Positions 1 to 8,581 are shown, counted from the stretch's first letter. The stretch is 64,000 nucleotides of DNA from Halobacteriales archaeon QS_4_69_225 (GCA_003020965.1 PXRL01000010.1:62001-126000), one strand, 5' to 3'. A program made the numbers and translations. The notes: generated by a model from the sequence alone, not told the origin.

Positions 1-1
1 G

Positions 2-631
2 GAGCCGCTGTCGCCGCTTGCGGCCCGCGTCGACGAGGTGCTGGCGCTGTACGGCTACGAACTCGCGGCGGCCATCGAGGCCATCGACGCCGCCGTTTCC
101 GGTATCGGCGGCGTCTTCGGCCCCGACACCTCGGCGACGGCGCTCCGGGCGGCGCTCGACGACGCCGCCGACGCCGCTCCCGGGTCGCCCGACCCGCTGC
201 CAGCCGCGACGGACGCGCGGGTCGTGCTGTACGTCGACGGCAGCTCCCGGGGCAACCCGGGGCCGGCCGGCGCCGGCGCCGTCGTCCGGGTCGACGGCGC
301 GGCCGTCGCCCGGCTCGGCCGCCCGGTCGGCTCCCGGACCGACAACAACGTCGCCGAGTACGCGGCGCTCCAGCTGGGACTCGAGACGCTGTCGAGCCGC
401 TGTTCGCCGGCGGCCGTCGAGGTCCGTATCGACTCGATGACGGTCGTCGACGACATCTGGGGGGAGGCGTCGCCCATGCCGTCCTGCCGGGCGTACAGCG
501 CGGCCGTCGCCGAGTTGCTGTCGGGGCTGCCGGCCGATGGGTGGACGCACCTCGCCGACAGCGATCCGAACCCGGCCGACGCGCGGGCGACCGTCGGCGC
601 CGACATCGCGGCGCTCGGCCCCGGCGGCTGA
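2..631 (+). CDS. rnhA: Ribonuclease HI, haloarchaeal type (5' end cut by window)
   Basis: RNase HI cleaves the RNA strand of RNA-DNA hybrids, as in removal of replication primers and R-loops. The frame is open from base 2, so the true start lies upstream; at least 209 residues are present. The first 60 or so residues are a helical haloarchaeal extension followed by an Asp/Ala-rich linker. The catalytic fold follows: YVDGSSRGNPGPAG with the first Asp, then NNVAEYAAL with the Glu, then RIDSMTV with the second Asp, and a C-terminal NPADARA that matches the final N..AD motif. All four acidic positions of the family are therefore visible. The neighbouring gene is convergent with a gap of 8 bases. 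Only the exact N-terminus is uncertain. Confidence 0.9.
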   Translation, partial: EPLSPLAARVDEVLALYGYELAAAIEAIDAAVSGIGGVFGPDTSATALRAALDDAADAAPGSPDPLPAATDARVVLYVDGSSRGNPGPAGAGAVVRVDGAAVARLGRPVGSRTDNNVAEYAALQLGLETLSSRCSPAAVEVRIDSMTVVDDIWGEASPMPSCRAYSAAVAELLSGLPADGWTHLADSDPNPADARATVGADIAALGPGG

Positions 632-639
632 CGCTGCCG

Positions 640-1383
640 TCAGCGGCCGTCGACGGCCGCACGGAACCGCTCGGCGGAGTCCCGCAGGTGGTCGACGTCG
701 CCGGTGAACACCTCGACGGTCGCCGTCGCCGGCGCGGCGTCGGCGACCAGCGGACCGACCTCGCCGTACGGTACGTCGCCGCTCCCGACGGGAACGTGGG
801 TGTCCCCCCGGCGGCGGGCGCCGTGGACGTGCAGGTGGACGACGGTGTCGCCGTAGGAGGCGAGGAACTCGCGGATCCCCCCGAGGTCGGCCTCGAGGTA
901 GGCGTAGCCGACGTCGAGACAGACGGCGGCGCCGGTCCGGTCGGCCAACGCGCCGACGCGGTCGAGCGCGAGCTCGCCGGCGTGGCCGACCGTCTCCAGA
1001 CAGAGGGTCACGCCGCTGTCGGCCGCCCGCTCGCGAAGCGCCGACACCCGCCGCGTCAGCCGTTCCGCGTCGTGGCCGGCGCCGCGGGCGTTCGGGTGAG
1101 CGACCGCGGTCTCGACGCCCGTGTCCGCGGCCGCCGCGAGGACGTCGTCGAGGTACGACATAGTCGCCTCGTCGATGCGGTCGACGGGCGTCGACAGCGG
1201 CTGCCGGTACGGCAGGTGGACGACGCCGCCGACGCCCGCGCGGTCGAGGCGGCCGGCGACCGCGGCGGCGTCGAACGAATCGAGCGACACCTCCCCCTCG
1301 CCGAGGGCGTACTCGACGAAGTCGAACGACGACAGCGACCCGATGCGGTCGAGGTACGGTCCGACGGACGCGCCGATCTCCAT
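640..1383 (-). CDS. TIM-barrel sugar-phosphate isomerase / AP-endonuclease-2 family protein
   Basis: A 247-residue protein with the layout of the xylose isomerase-like TIM-barrel superfamily. It starts MEIGASVGPYLDRIG. Metal-ligand-type positions lie at strand ends: the His in VAHPNARG, the Glu in LCLETVGH, the Asp in VCLDVGYAY, the His pair in VVHLHVHGA and the Glu in VEVFTG. Family members isomerise or epimerise sugars or cut DNA at abasic sites; nothing here fixes the substrate. The HLHVHGARRRGDTHVPVGSG stretch is the usual active-site segment with a conserved D-x-H. The gene stands alone between convergent rnhA and the next leftward gene. Family placement is secure; the reaction is unknown. 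Confidence 0.75.
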   Translation of the reverse strand: MEIGASVGPYLDRIGSLSSFDFVEYALGEGEVSLDSFDAAAVAGRLDRAGVGGVVHLPYRQPLSTPVDRIDEATMSYLDDVLAAAADTGVETAVAHPNARGAGHDAERLTRRVSALRERAADSGVTLCLETVGHAGELALDRVGALADRTGAAVCLDVGYAYLEADLGGIREFLASYGDTVVHLHVHGARRRGDTHVPVGSGDVPYGEVGPLVADAAPATATVEVFTGDVDHLRDSAERFRAAVDGR

Positions 1384-1477
1384 ACCGACGGATGGCGGCG
1401 CGGACGCAAAACCCCGGCGCCTGCGGCCGGAAAAGCCGTCGGGATCGAGGGCCCTGCAGGAGAAGTCGGCGACGCGG

Positions 1478-2818
1478 TCAGTCGGCGACGGCCTCGGCGG
1501 GTTCCTCCGGCTTCGGCGTCTGCTCGGGGTCGAGCGCGGTCCGCGCCTCCGGGGAAAGCTTGTTCATCACCGCACGACCCTCGCGCTCGCGGGCGATGAT
1601 GTCGTCCTCCTCGAGCCGCTGGAGGTGGTGACTGATGGTGCTGGGGTCGCGGCCGAGGTCCTTGGCGAGGTCGCTCACCGAGGCGGCGCCGAGCCGCGCC
1701 AGGGCGTCGATGATGCTGGCCGTCGACTCGTCGCTGAGCGCCGCCGCCAGCTCGATGCCCTCGGCGTAGGCGGGGTAGAACCGGCGCTTGCCCCGGAGCT
1801 TCGCCCCCGAAACGAGCCCCTCGCGCTCGAGCACCTTCATGTGGTGGCGGGTCGTCGACAGCGGGAGGTCGGCCCGCTCGCTGACCTTCGAGAGATACGA
1901 CCCCGGCGTCTCGCTGACGATCCCGTAGACCTGTTCGCGGGCGTCGTGCTCCAGGGGGTCGGAGTCGTCGTACCGGCTGTACCGCAGCAGAAAGAGAAAC
2001 GGCACGAACCGGCTGAGCAGCATCGAGAGGTACCTCGACGCCGCCGAGATTCCGGCCCCGGTGCCGGTGCCGGTAACGAGCGGCGCCGACCGGACCACCG
2101 CCACCGCCAGCGCCCCGAGACCGAGCACCGTGCCGCCGTTCACGCTGCCCGGCAGGAGCTGGCCGTCCTGACCGTCGGCCGCCTGCGTCGCCTCGGCCGC
2201 CCCGAGCATCGCGGTCGTGTCGGTTCCCACGTCGTAGCTCGCGTCGTAGCTGTCGTCGCGGGTCGTCTGCCGGGTGGCGCCGGTCTGTCGCGTCCAGAGC
2301 CGCTCGGTCCCGTCGTCGGCCGCGAGCGCCGTCCCGTCGACCGACGGACCGGCCTCGGCCGTCGCGCCGCCGACCGCCGGGAGCGCCCCGTAGGCCGTCT
2401 CCACGGTGCCGTCCGTCGTCCCGACGGTCCCGTCGACGGTGCCGGTCGCCCCGTCCGTGGTCGCCTCGACCGCCGCGGCCGTGTCCTCGACCACTTCGGC
2501 GTCGTCAGACCCGGAGTCGGAGTCGGACCCCGAGTCCGAGTCGGAGTCGGCCCCCGAATCGGAGCCGGACTCCCCGGTGTCGCTGTCGTCGGAGCCGGAG
2601 TCGGAATCGGACTCCGAGCCCGAATCGGAGCCACCGGACTCGGCGGAGTCACCGGCCGAATCACCGTCCGACCTGTCGTCGGAGCCGAGGACGCCGCTCG
2701 TGCGGTCCCCGACCGAACCGCCGTCGGCCGCCGCGGCTGCCGGAATCCCCGCAAACGAACAGACGACGAGGAGCGCCAACAGCACGGCAACCGAGCGCCG
2801 TATGATCTGTTTTGACAT
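1478..2818 (-). CDS. Secreted/membrane-anchored protein with Ser-Asp linker and two winged-helix domains
   Basis: A 446-residue haloarchaeal protein. It begins with a Sec-type signal (hydrophobic run VAVLLALLVVCSFAGI ending in AAAAA). Residues of roughly 35-105 are almost only Ser, Asp, Gly and Glu, like the SD-repeat stalks of surface proteins. After a Thr/Gly-rich spacer come hydrophobic segments near residue 230 (VLGLGALAVAVV) and 270 (MLLSRFVPFLFLL). The C-terminal 160 residues hold two winged-helix domains. The first contains YLSKVSERADLPLSTTRHHM, and the second SVSDLAKDLGRDPSTISHHL followed by a REGR wing. An external acidic stalk joined through the membrane to internal DNA-binding domains suggests a one-component membrane-bound regulator. 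This is inference; the target genes are unknown. The start is well placed before the signal peptide. Confidence 0.75.
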   Translation of the reverse strand: MSKQIIRRSVAVLLALLVVCSFAGIPAAAAADGGSVGDRTSGVLGSDDRSDGDSAGDSAESGGSDSGSESDSDSGSDDSDTGESGSDSGADSDSDSGSDSDSGSDDAEVVEDTAAAVEATTDGATGTVDGTVGTTDGTVETAYGALPAVGGATAEAGPSVDGTALAADDGTERLWTRQTGATRQTTRDDSYDASYDVGTDTTAMLGAAEATQAADGQDGQLLPGSVNGGTVLGLGALAVAVVRSAPLVTGTGTGAGISAASRYLSMLLSRFVPFLFLLRYSRYDDSDPLEHDAREQVYGIVSETPGSYLSKVSERADLPLSTTRHHMKVLEREGLVSGAKLRGKRRFYPAYAEGIELAAALSDESTASIIDALARLGAASVSDLAKDLGRDPSTISHHLQRLEEDDIIAREREGRAVMNKLSPEARTALDPEQTPKPEEPAEAVAD

Positions 2819-3567
2819 GGATAATGAGGTACTGAACGCGGAAGTTATCGCCCCAACGACGTACTATGTAAAATTCGTTTCGCTGTACATACGCAGTTGT
2901 ATAAGTAGGGGTAGCTATCTCCGGCCCGGTCGTCCCTCGACAGTATAAATACTTACTGGCACACGCGTCCAAACGTGTCAACATTTGCCACGAACCGCGG
3001 GGGCCGGTCACCTGATTCGAGGCGAGACCTCACCCTCGACGAGCGAGCGAAAGCGAGCGAGTCGGGCGGGGAGGACAGCGCGGAACGGAGTTCCGCGGAC
3101 CATGCGAGCGGGCAAAGCCCGCGCGCAGAAGCCGACACGGATGGAGACTCTACTCTCGGTGTGCGTGGTGCTGGCGCCGGGGTCGAGGCTATACCTCTTT
3201 GACGAGACCACTCACGCCCGACCGTGCAAGCCTCGGCGGGCACGTGTCTCGTCGAGGTGGAGCGTACGTAACCCGTCCCCTGATGTCGGGGCCACATCGT
3301 GGACACGATCGGACAAACTCCGAGTCCCCGATCGGAGCCCGCTGGTACCCCATCGGGATACGTCGGGTACCGACGCAAAACAACCAGGTACCTCCGAATC
3401 CGCCGACGCACGCCCGAAGCTCACGAGGAAACGACGGGAACGGACGTGCCGAGGATAGGAGTAACGGCCACTCGACATGGCCCGTACCTCGTCGGTGTGC
3501 GAACCTGAAACTCCCGACCCAGCGGTGCAGTGCCGTGGGAATCCTGTCCTTCAGGGCGGGGAGGATG
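2819..3567. other. Gene-free region with hairpins and an IS right-end relic
   Basis: About 750 bases with no open frame that resembles a protein family. The first 130 bases are AT-richer than the surroundings and hold the promoter of the leftward HTH gene (TATA-like TTATAC on the minus strand). From 3010 to 3130 the sequence becomes rich in GAGCGA/GCGAGC words and contains the double hairpin listed separately. The right end matches an IS200/IS605-type terminus. The middle (3140-3460) has no structure I can interpret; it may be a worn-out transposase gene. Confidence 0.6.
3080..3122 (-). repeat. REP-like double hairpin, copy A
   Basis: Two perfect stems sit side by side: GCGGAAC/GTTCCGC with a 3-base loop at 3080-3096, and GCGGGC/GCCCGC with an AAA loop at 3108-3122. 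They are joined by a linker that reads TCGCATGGTCC on the minus strand. The same arrangement and the linker core TCG-(C/A)-ATGGTC recur at 17899-17951 and 56427-56473. Confidence 0.7.
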
Positions 3568-3570
3568 TCA
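3470..3570 (+). mobile_element. Orphan right end of an IS200/IS605 (IS1341-type) element
   Basis: The sequence before 3540 resembles the worn 3' tail of a haloarchaeal tnpB gene (ACCTGAAACTCCCGACCC then GTGCAGTGCCGTGGGAATCC). It is followed by a stem-loop, CCTGTCC-TTCA-GGGCGGG closed by flanking ATCCT/AGGAT pairs, and ends GGAGGATGTCAA. The complete element at 61-62.6 kb ends in the related form hairpin-GGAGGACGTCAA. No intact tnpB precedes this end, so it is a fragment. Its last bases touch the stop codon of the dUTPase gene. Confidence 0.6.
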
Positions 3571-4044
3571 AAGATTCTCGCCCTGGTAGCTCCCGTCGTA
3601 CGTTCCGTCGGCGTCGGCCGCCGCGAGGACGAACTGTGCGATGCGGGCTCCGACGGCGATCTCGACGTCGTGGTGGACCTGCAACAGCCCCTCGCCGCGG
3701 CCCTCGTAGCCGGCGTCCCAGACGGCGGTGTTGAGCATACAGGAGTTCCGCAGCAGCGACGACCGGGGGTAGACGAACCCGACGTGGTCGTCCGGCACCG
3801 CGACGGTCTCGGCGTACCGGACGACGTAGGCCCCCGGCGGGAGGTAGTAGGTCCCGTCGCCGTCGTCGACCGCGTCGACCGGCCGCTCCCGGCGGGCGCC
3901 GACCGTCTTGCCGTCCCGGCCGATGCGACCCGGCTCGCGCTGCTCGAAGACCGACGCCAGCGTCAGGTCGACCCCGTTGGGCTGGACCTGCTCGTCGGTC
4001 GTCGGCGTCACCTGCCCGGCGACGAACGTCCCGCTGCGGTACAT
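3568..4044 (-). CDS. dut: dUTP diphosphatase / dCTP deaminase family
   Basis: A 158-residue trimeric-fold protein of the DCD/DUT family. It hydrolyses dUTP to dUMP (or deaminates dCTP), keeping uracil out of DNA. The signature PRSSLLRNSCMLNTAVWDAGYEGRG covers motif 3 and the catalytic Asp region. An upstream QPNGVDLTL and downstream GARIAQFVL complete the usual motifs. I chose the start at MYRSGTFVAG because it matches family length; an in-frame Met 22 codons upstream would add a basic, atypical leader. The gene is divergent from the next gene with 74 bases between them. Whether it is mono- or bifunctional cannot be read from sequence. Confidence 0.88.
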   Translation of the reverse strand: MYRSGTFVAGQVTPTTDEQVQPNGVDLTLASVFEQREPGRIGRDGKTVGARRERPVDAVDDGDGTYYLPPGAYVVRYAETVAVPDDHVGFVYPRSSLLRNSCMLNTAVWDAGYEGRGEGLLQVHHDVEIAVGARIAQFVLAAADADGTYDGSYQGENL

Positions 4045-4118
4045 ACCGGCCGCTCTGCCGCCTGAATGAAGTGGTTTGCGTTCGACCGGCTTTTGGGGAC
4101 CGGGCCGCAAAGCACGAT

Positions 4119-4427
4119 ATGGACTCCGAGACCTTCGAGGAGCGGAAGTACGTCGACTTCCTCCCGAAGCTCCAGCAGGCGTACCGGAACGCGTTCAACC
4201 GGGTCAACGAGCGGTACGACTCGACGCTGGTCCACGGCATCGACCAGCAGGTGCTCGACGAGTCGGAGCCGTTCTACGACGACGAGGGGGGGTTCCGCCT
4301 GGAACTGCCCGACGACCCGTACGACCGGCTCACGGACGTCGTCGTCGAGGAGGAACGGTTCGAGGCGGTCCTCGAGGAGTACGTCGCGGCGGTGGAAACG
4401 GAACTGGAGCGGGTCTTTGACGACTAG
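4119..4427 (+). CDS. Small acidic haloarchaeal protein (resembles DUF5783)
   Basis: A 102-residue protein starting MDSETFEERKYVDFLPKLQ and ending in a long acidic helix (VLEEYVAAVETELERVFDD). It has no signal peptide, membrane segment or metal motif. The composition and LPKLQQAYRNAFNRVNERYDS segment fit a conserved haloarchaeal family of unknown function; assignment to DUF5783 is from memory and unverified. The internal ATG at 4119 is preferred over upstream in-frame codons because the upstream part is not conserved-looking. Its stop overlaps the stop of the convergent lipoprotein gene by 4 bases. Confidence 0.7.
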   Translation: MDSETFEERKYVDFLPKLQQAYRNAFNRVNERYDSTLVHGIDQQVLDESEPFYDDEGGFRLELPDDPYDRLTDVVVEEERFEAVLEEYVAAVETELERVFDD

Positions 4428-4885
4428 CGGTCGCAGTTCGGGCCGTAGAGGACGCCGAGGCTACCCTCCGCGTCGATGCGCAGCACCATCCGCACGCAGG
4501 TCGTCTCGTCGTCGACGCTGCCGGCCACGTCGGTCGACCGTACCTCGTCGTCGTCCGGGCGTGCGTGGACGGTGTATTCGCCGGCCGTGGAGGTCCAGTC
4601 GCCCTCCACGACGGTCCCACCCCCGGCGTCGAACTCGTAGGTGTCCATGTGCATGATGCCGGCGCCCGACTCGACGGCCAGCTGGACCCGGTGGGACTCA
4701 TCGTGGTTGTTCCGGACGGAGAGCTTCTCGATGCGGACGCCCTCGGTCTCGGCGGGGGCGTCGCCGGTCGCGTCGGCGGGCGCCTCGTTCGTCGACTCGG
4801 CTCCGTCGTCGCCGAGAACCCGCAGACAGCCGGGACTGGCGGCGGCGAGCCCCGCGGCGGCGAGCAGATGGCGGCGGGATGGCAT
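4424..4885 (-). CDS. Tat-type lipoprotein of unknown function
   Basis: A 153-residue protein beginning MPSRRHLLAAAGLAAASPGC. The twin-arginine motif SRRHLL, a short hydrophobic run and a lipobox-like Cys at residue 20 point to Tat export and lipid anchoring. After an Ala/Asp/Glu-rich spacer (about residues 27-50) comes a beta-rich region with VRIEKLSVRNNHDESHRVQLAVES, like the small haloarchaeal beta-sandwich lipoproteins. Two Cys near the C-terminus (TTCVRMV and PNCDR) may form a disulfide. The start at 4885 places the Tat motif at the N-terminus. Confidence 0.7.
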   Translation of the reverse strand: MPSRRHLLAAAGLAAASPGCLRVLGDDGAESTNEAPADATGDAPAETEGVRIEKLSVRNNHDESHRVQLAVESGAGIMHMDTYEFDAGGGTVVEGDWTSTAGEYTVHARPDDDEVRSTDVAGSVDDETTCVRMVLRIDAEGSLGVLYGPNCDR

Positions 4886-5036
4886 GACAGTACGACCGCG
4901 AGCGAGCCCTATAAACACCCGTCAGACACCTGTCAGACCGCCGCCGGGCGACGCTTCGACGCCGACCCCACCGACCACGCCGTCCCGACGGAGTCGGAGC
5001 CCAATCTTCATACGCCTGCGCCGCGTATCTCGTCGT

Positions 5037-5402
5037 ATGAGCACGGACTCCGCCGACGGCAGCGACGAACTCCGCGAGCGCATCAGCAACTTCCTCCGGC
5101 GAAACTTCCCGCAGATCCAGATGCACGGCGGCAGCGCCGCCATCCAGGACCTCGACCGCGAGGCCGGCGAGGTCACCATCATGCTCGGCGGCGCCTGCTC
5201 CGGCTGCGGCATCTCGCCGATGACCATCCAGGCGATCAAGAGCCGCATGACCCAGGAGATCCCCGAGATCGACACCGTCCACGCGGACACCGGCATGGAC
5301 GGCGGCACCGAGGGGATGGCCGGCGGCGGGATGTCGCCGTCCTTCCCCGGTCCCGACGGCGGCGGCGACGGCGACGACGAGGGCCCCGAGGCCCCCTTCT
5401 GA
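5037..5402 (+). CDS. NifU C-terminal-domain Fe-S scaffold protein
   Basis: A 121-residue protein with a NifU C-terminal (Nfu) domain. It would carry an Fe-S cluster between subunits through the CxxC in GGACSGCGISPMTIQ (about residue 58). LRRNFPQIQMHGGSAAIQDLD is the conserved helix before it. The C-terminal 30 residues are a Gly/Met/Asp tail typical of haloarchaeal versions. Start MSTDSADGSDELRERI gives the usual length. Other Fe-S genes (sufU, sufS) lie 5-8 kb downstream in this window but not in the same operon. Confidence 0.88.
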   Translation: MSTDSADGSDELRERISNFLRRNFPQIQMHGGSAAIQDLDREAGEVTIMLGGACSGCGISPMTIQAIKSRMTQEIPEIDTVHADTGMDGGTEGMAGGGMSPSFPGPDGGGDGDDEGPEAPF

Positions 5403-5508
5403 GACGCCGACCGTTCGCCGCCGCGCCGAGGGCGACCGCGCCGCCGCGGTCCCTGTCACGCGATAGCGCATCCCGTAGCTTGAAGTCGACCGCAGGCGAC
5501 CGGGCCGT

Positions 5509-7029
5509 ATGGACGAACTCGCGGACCTCGCGGCCGAGGTGCGGGCGGCCCGCGAGGTCGACGTCGACGCCTTCGCCGGCCGCGTCGAGCGGGAGGCCGA
5601 CCGGCTGAAGGCCGAACTCGCCGTCGGTACCTTCGACAATCCGGACGCCAGCGTCGGCCTCGAACACGAGTTCTACGCCGTCGACGCCCGCGACCGGCTC
5701 CGGCGCGTGCCGGTGCCGCTGCTGGAGCTCGTCGGCTTCGAGAAGGAACTGGGCCGGCACAACGCGGAGATGGCGGGCCGGCCCCAGCCGTTCGGCCCCC
5801 ACGGGCTGGCGGCGCTACGCCACGAGATGCAGGCGTCGGTCCGGAGCGCGCGCGACGCCGCGAGTCGGGCCGAGAACGTCCGGCTCGTCGCCGACGGCTT
5901 CTGGACCGTCCCACCGGTCGGCGAGACCGCCGCCGACTACCTCGGCGCTCACGCCGAGTTCGACGGCCTTGACATCTCGCCGAACATCCCGCCGTCGGCC
6001 CGCTATCACGTGATGTCGAACACGTCGGTGTACGAGTCGCGGTGCCGACTCGAGACGGCCAACGTCACCCTCGAGACGCCGACGATCGCTCCCGCGACGC
6101 TCACCGCCAGCATCCAGCCGCACTACCAGGTGCCGGTGGCGGCGGCGCTGCCGACGTACTTCAACTACGCGCTGCGGGCGGCGGGGCCGCTGCTGGCGCT
6201 CGCGGCCAACTCGCCGCTGTTCCCGCCGTCGCTGTACGACGCCGACGCGACCGTCGAGAGCGTCCTCGCCGACGGCCACCGCGAGAACCGCGTCGAGCTG
6301 TACGAGGCCGTGATGAACGACCCCGACCGGCCGGCGAAGGTGCGGTTCCCGCGGGACCTCGACGGCGTGGAGGCGGCCGTCGACCGCGTCGCCGCCGACC
6401 CGCCCATCGCGCCGGAACTGCTCGACGATGGCGGCGACCGCTTCGACGACGCCTTCGCCCACCTGCGGCACAAACACGGCTCCTACTGGCGGTGGGTGCG
6501 GCCGGTGTTCGACGGGGCGACGCCGGCGGCCGCCAACGCCCGCATCGAGTTCCGCCCGCTGCCCGGCCAGCCGACGGTCCCCGACGCCGCCGCGCTCGTG
6601 GCGACGGTCGCGGGACTGCTCCGCGGGCTGGTCGCGACCGACCACCCCGTCGCGACGCTGTCGTGGGAGCGGGCCCGAGACAACTTCTACGCGGCCGCCC
6701 GCGAGGGGCTCGACGCCGACCTGGCGTGGGTGACCGCCGACGGGACGGAGACGACCGACACCGACGCGCTGTACGCGGACCTCTTCGCCGTCGCCGCCGA
6801 GGGGCTCGACGCCGCCGGCGTCGACGGCGCCGACCGCCATCTGGACCGCCTGCGGGCGCGAATCGAGGCCCGCCGTTCGCCGGCCGGCTGGAAGCGCGAC
6901 CGGCTCCGGGCCCACGCGGCCGACGGCGCGCCGCTGCCGCGGGCGGTGACGGCTGCCGCCCGCGACTACCTCGACGCACAGCGCGGCACGCTGCTGGAGG
7001 GGAGCTTCGCGGACTGGCTGGCGCCGTGA
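5509..7029 (+). CDS. Glutamate-cysteine ligase-like carboxylate-amine ligase (GCS2 family)
   Basis: A 506-residue protein of the GCS2 family, ATP-dependent ligases that join a carboxylate to an amine. The N-terminal GLEHEFYAVDARDRL (near residue 50) is the family's ATP/Mg-binding entry motif, and IEFRPLPGQPTVPDAAAL near residue 350 is the second. Haloarchaea make gamma-glutamylcysteine, so a role in that thiol system is possible. However, this 500-residue subgroup is distinct from known GshA and its substrates are unproven. It stands alone, with a TATA-less stretch of about 100 bases upstream. Confidence 0.72.
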   Translation: MDELADLAAEVRAAREVDVDAFAGRVEREADRLKAELAVGTFDNPDASVGLEHEFYAVDARDRLRRVPVPLLELVGFEKELGRHNAEMAGRPQPFGPHGLAALRHEMQASVRSARDAASRAENVRLVADGFWTVPPVGETAADYLGAHAEFDGLDISPNIPPSARYHVMSNTSVYESRCRLETANVTLETPTIAPATLTASIQPHYQVPVAAALPTYFNYALRAAGPLLALAANSPLFPPSLYDADATVESVLADGHRENRVELYEAVMNDPDRPAKVRFPRDLDGVEAAVDRVAADPPIAPELLDDGGDRFDDAFAHLRHKHGSYWRWVRPVFDGATPAAANARIEFRPLPGQPTVPDAAALVATVAGLLRGLVATDHPVATLSWERARDNFYAAAREGLDADLAWVTADGTETTDTDALYADLFAVAAEGLDAAGVDGADRHLDRLRARIEARRSPAGWKRDRLRAHAADGAPLPRAVTAAARDYLDAQRGTLLEGSFADWLAP

Positions 7030-7045
7030 CGAGCCGACACCACAC

Positions 7046-7057
7046 CGTTTAAGCCCG
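7046..7057 (+). promoter_or_regulatory. TATA-like box for the 7082 gene
   Basis: The AT-rich word CGTTTAAGC lies about 30 bases upstream of the ATG at 7082. This is the spacing expected for a leaderless haloarchaeal transcript, and it supports 7082 over the GTG at 7070. Confidence 0.5.
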
Positions 7058-7081
7058 AAACCCACCGAGGTGGGGCTACCG

Positions 7082-8575
7082 ATGGGGGCACCCGCCGGCC
7101 GGAACGTGCTCTTCGTGGTCATGGACACGGTGCGGAAGGACCACCTGACGCCGTACGGCTACGACCGGCCGACGACGCCGACGCTGGAGGCCTTCGCCGA
7201 GGAGGCACTCGTCTACGAGGAGGCCGTCGCGCAGGCGCCGTGGACGCTGCCCGTCCACGCCTCGATGTTCACGGGGCTGTACCCCGCCGAGCACACCGCC
7301 ACCCAGGAGGCGCCGTACCTCCCCGAGGACGTCGGCACGCTGGCGGAGGCGCTGTCGGCGGCCGGCTACGCGACGGCGTGTTACTCCTCGAACGCCTGGA
7401 TCACGCCGTACACCCGGCTGACGGCGGGCTTCGACCGCCAGGACAACTTCTTCGAGGTGCTGCCCGGCGAGGCGCTGTCGGGACTGGCCGCGGGCCTCTG
7501 GCAGCGCGTCCTCGACAGCCGGTTCCGGTGGGTCGCCGACCGCCTCGTCGAGGTCGGCAACGACGTCCACGAGCACCTCGCCGGCGGCGAGGGCGCCGAC
7601 TCGAAGACGCCGGAGATACTCGACCGGGTCCAGGCGTTCGTCGACGACAACGCCGACGACGGCTGGTTCGCCTTCGTCAACCTGATGGACGCCCACCTGC
7701 CGTACTACCCGCCGGAGGAGTACCGCGAGCGGTTCGCCCCCGGCGTCGACCCGACCGGAGTGTGTCAGAACTCCAAGGAGTACAACTCCGGCGCCCGCGA
7801 CGTCGACGAGGCGGAGTTCGAGGACATCCGCGGGCTGTACGACGCCGAGATCCGCCACATCGACGCCGAACTCGGCCGGCTGTTCGATCACCTGAAGACG
7901 ACCGGCCAGTGGGACGACACCGTCGTCGTCGTCTGCGCCGACCACGGCGAGCTCCACGGCGAGCACGGCCTCTACGGCCACGAGTTCTCCGTCTACGACC
8001 CGCTGGTGAACGTCCCGCTGCTGGTCAAACACCCCGACCTCGGGACCGGCCGGACCGACCGGCAGGTCGAGCTGCTGGACCTCTACGACACGGTGCTGGA
8101 GGCGGCCGCCGCGACCGACGCGACCGACGCCGTCGGCGGCCGCGCCTTCGAGGCCGGCCGGTCGCTGCTGTCGGCGGGCCGCGACGTCGCGGACGGCGAC
8201 TACGCCTTCGTCGACTACCACCGGCCGGTCGTCGAGCTGAACCAACTGGAGACGAAGGCCGCCGAGGCCGGCGTCGACCTCCCCGAGGCGTCGCGGTTTT
8301 ACTCCCGGATGCGGGCGGCCCGCCGGCCCGACGCAAAGTACATCCGCAACGAGCGGGTCGCCGACGAGGCCTACCGGCTCGACGCCGACCCCGACGAGAC
8401 CGACCCGGTCGCCGTCGACGACCCCGCCGTCGGGGCGGTCCGGGACGCCCTCGAGCGGTTCGAAGCCCGGGCCACCGACCGCTGGAACGCCGACGCCGCC
8501 GACGCCGCCGAGGCCCTCGAGCACATCGACGAGGAGGCCAAAGAGCGGCTCCAGGACCTCGGTTACATGGAATAA
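7082..8575 (+). CDS. Alkaline-phosphatase-superfamily (sulfatase-like) hydrolase
   Basis: A 497-residue protein with the sulfatase/alkaline phosphatase fold. Metal ligands are visible in NVLFVVMDTVRKDHL (two Asp near residue 15), in VVCADHGELHGEHGLYGHE and in the later VPLLVKHP strand. The nucleophile loop reads APWTLPVHASMFTGLYP. Sulfatases need Cys or Ser in C/S-x-P-x-R to form formylglycine; here the position is Thr and the Arg is His. A phosphate or phosphodiester substrate, with Thr as nucleophile as in nucleotide pyrophosphatases, is therefore at least as likely. No signal peptide, so probably cytoplasmic. The C-terminal 60 residues are acidic and helical. Confidence 0.8.
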   Translation: MGAPAGRNVLFVVMDTVRKDHLTPYGYDRPTTPTLEAFAEEALVYEEAVAQAPWTLPVHASMFTGLYPAEHTATQEAPYLPEDVGTLAEALSAAGYATACYSSNAWITPYTRLTAGFDRQDNFFEVLPGEALSGLAAGLWQRVLDSRFRWVADRLVEVGNDVHEHLAGGEGADSKTPEILDRVQAFVDDNADDGWFAFVNLMDAHLPYYPPEEYRERFAPGVDPTGVCQNSKEYNSGARDVDEAEFEDIRGLYDAEIRHIDAELGRLFDHLKTTGQWDDTVVVVCADHGELHGEHGLYGHEFSVYDPLVNVPLLVKHPDLGTGRTDRQVELLDLYDTVLEAAAATDATDAVGGRAFEAGRSLLSAGRDVADGDYAFVDYHRPVVELNQLETKAAEAGVDLPEASRFYSRMRAARRPDAKYIRNERVADEAYRLDADPDETDPVAVDDPAVGAVRDALERFEARATDRWNADAADAAEALEHIDEEAKERLQDLGYME

Positions 8576-8581
8576 GGACGG

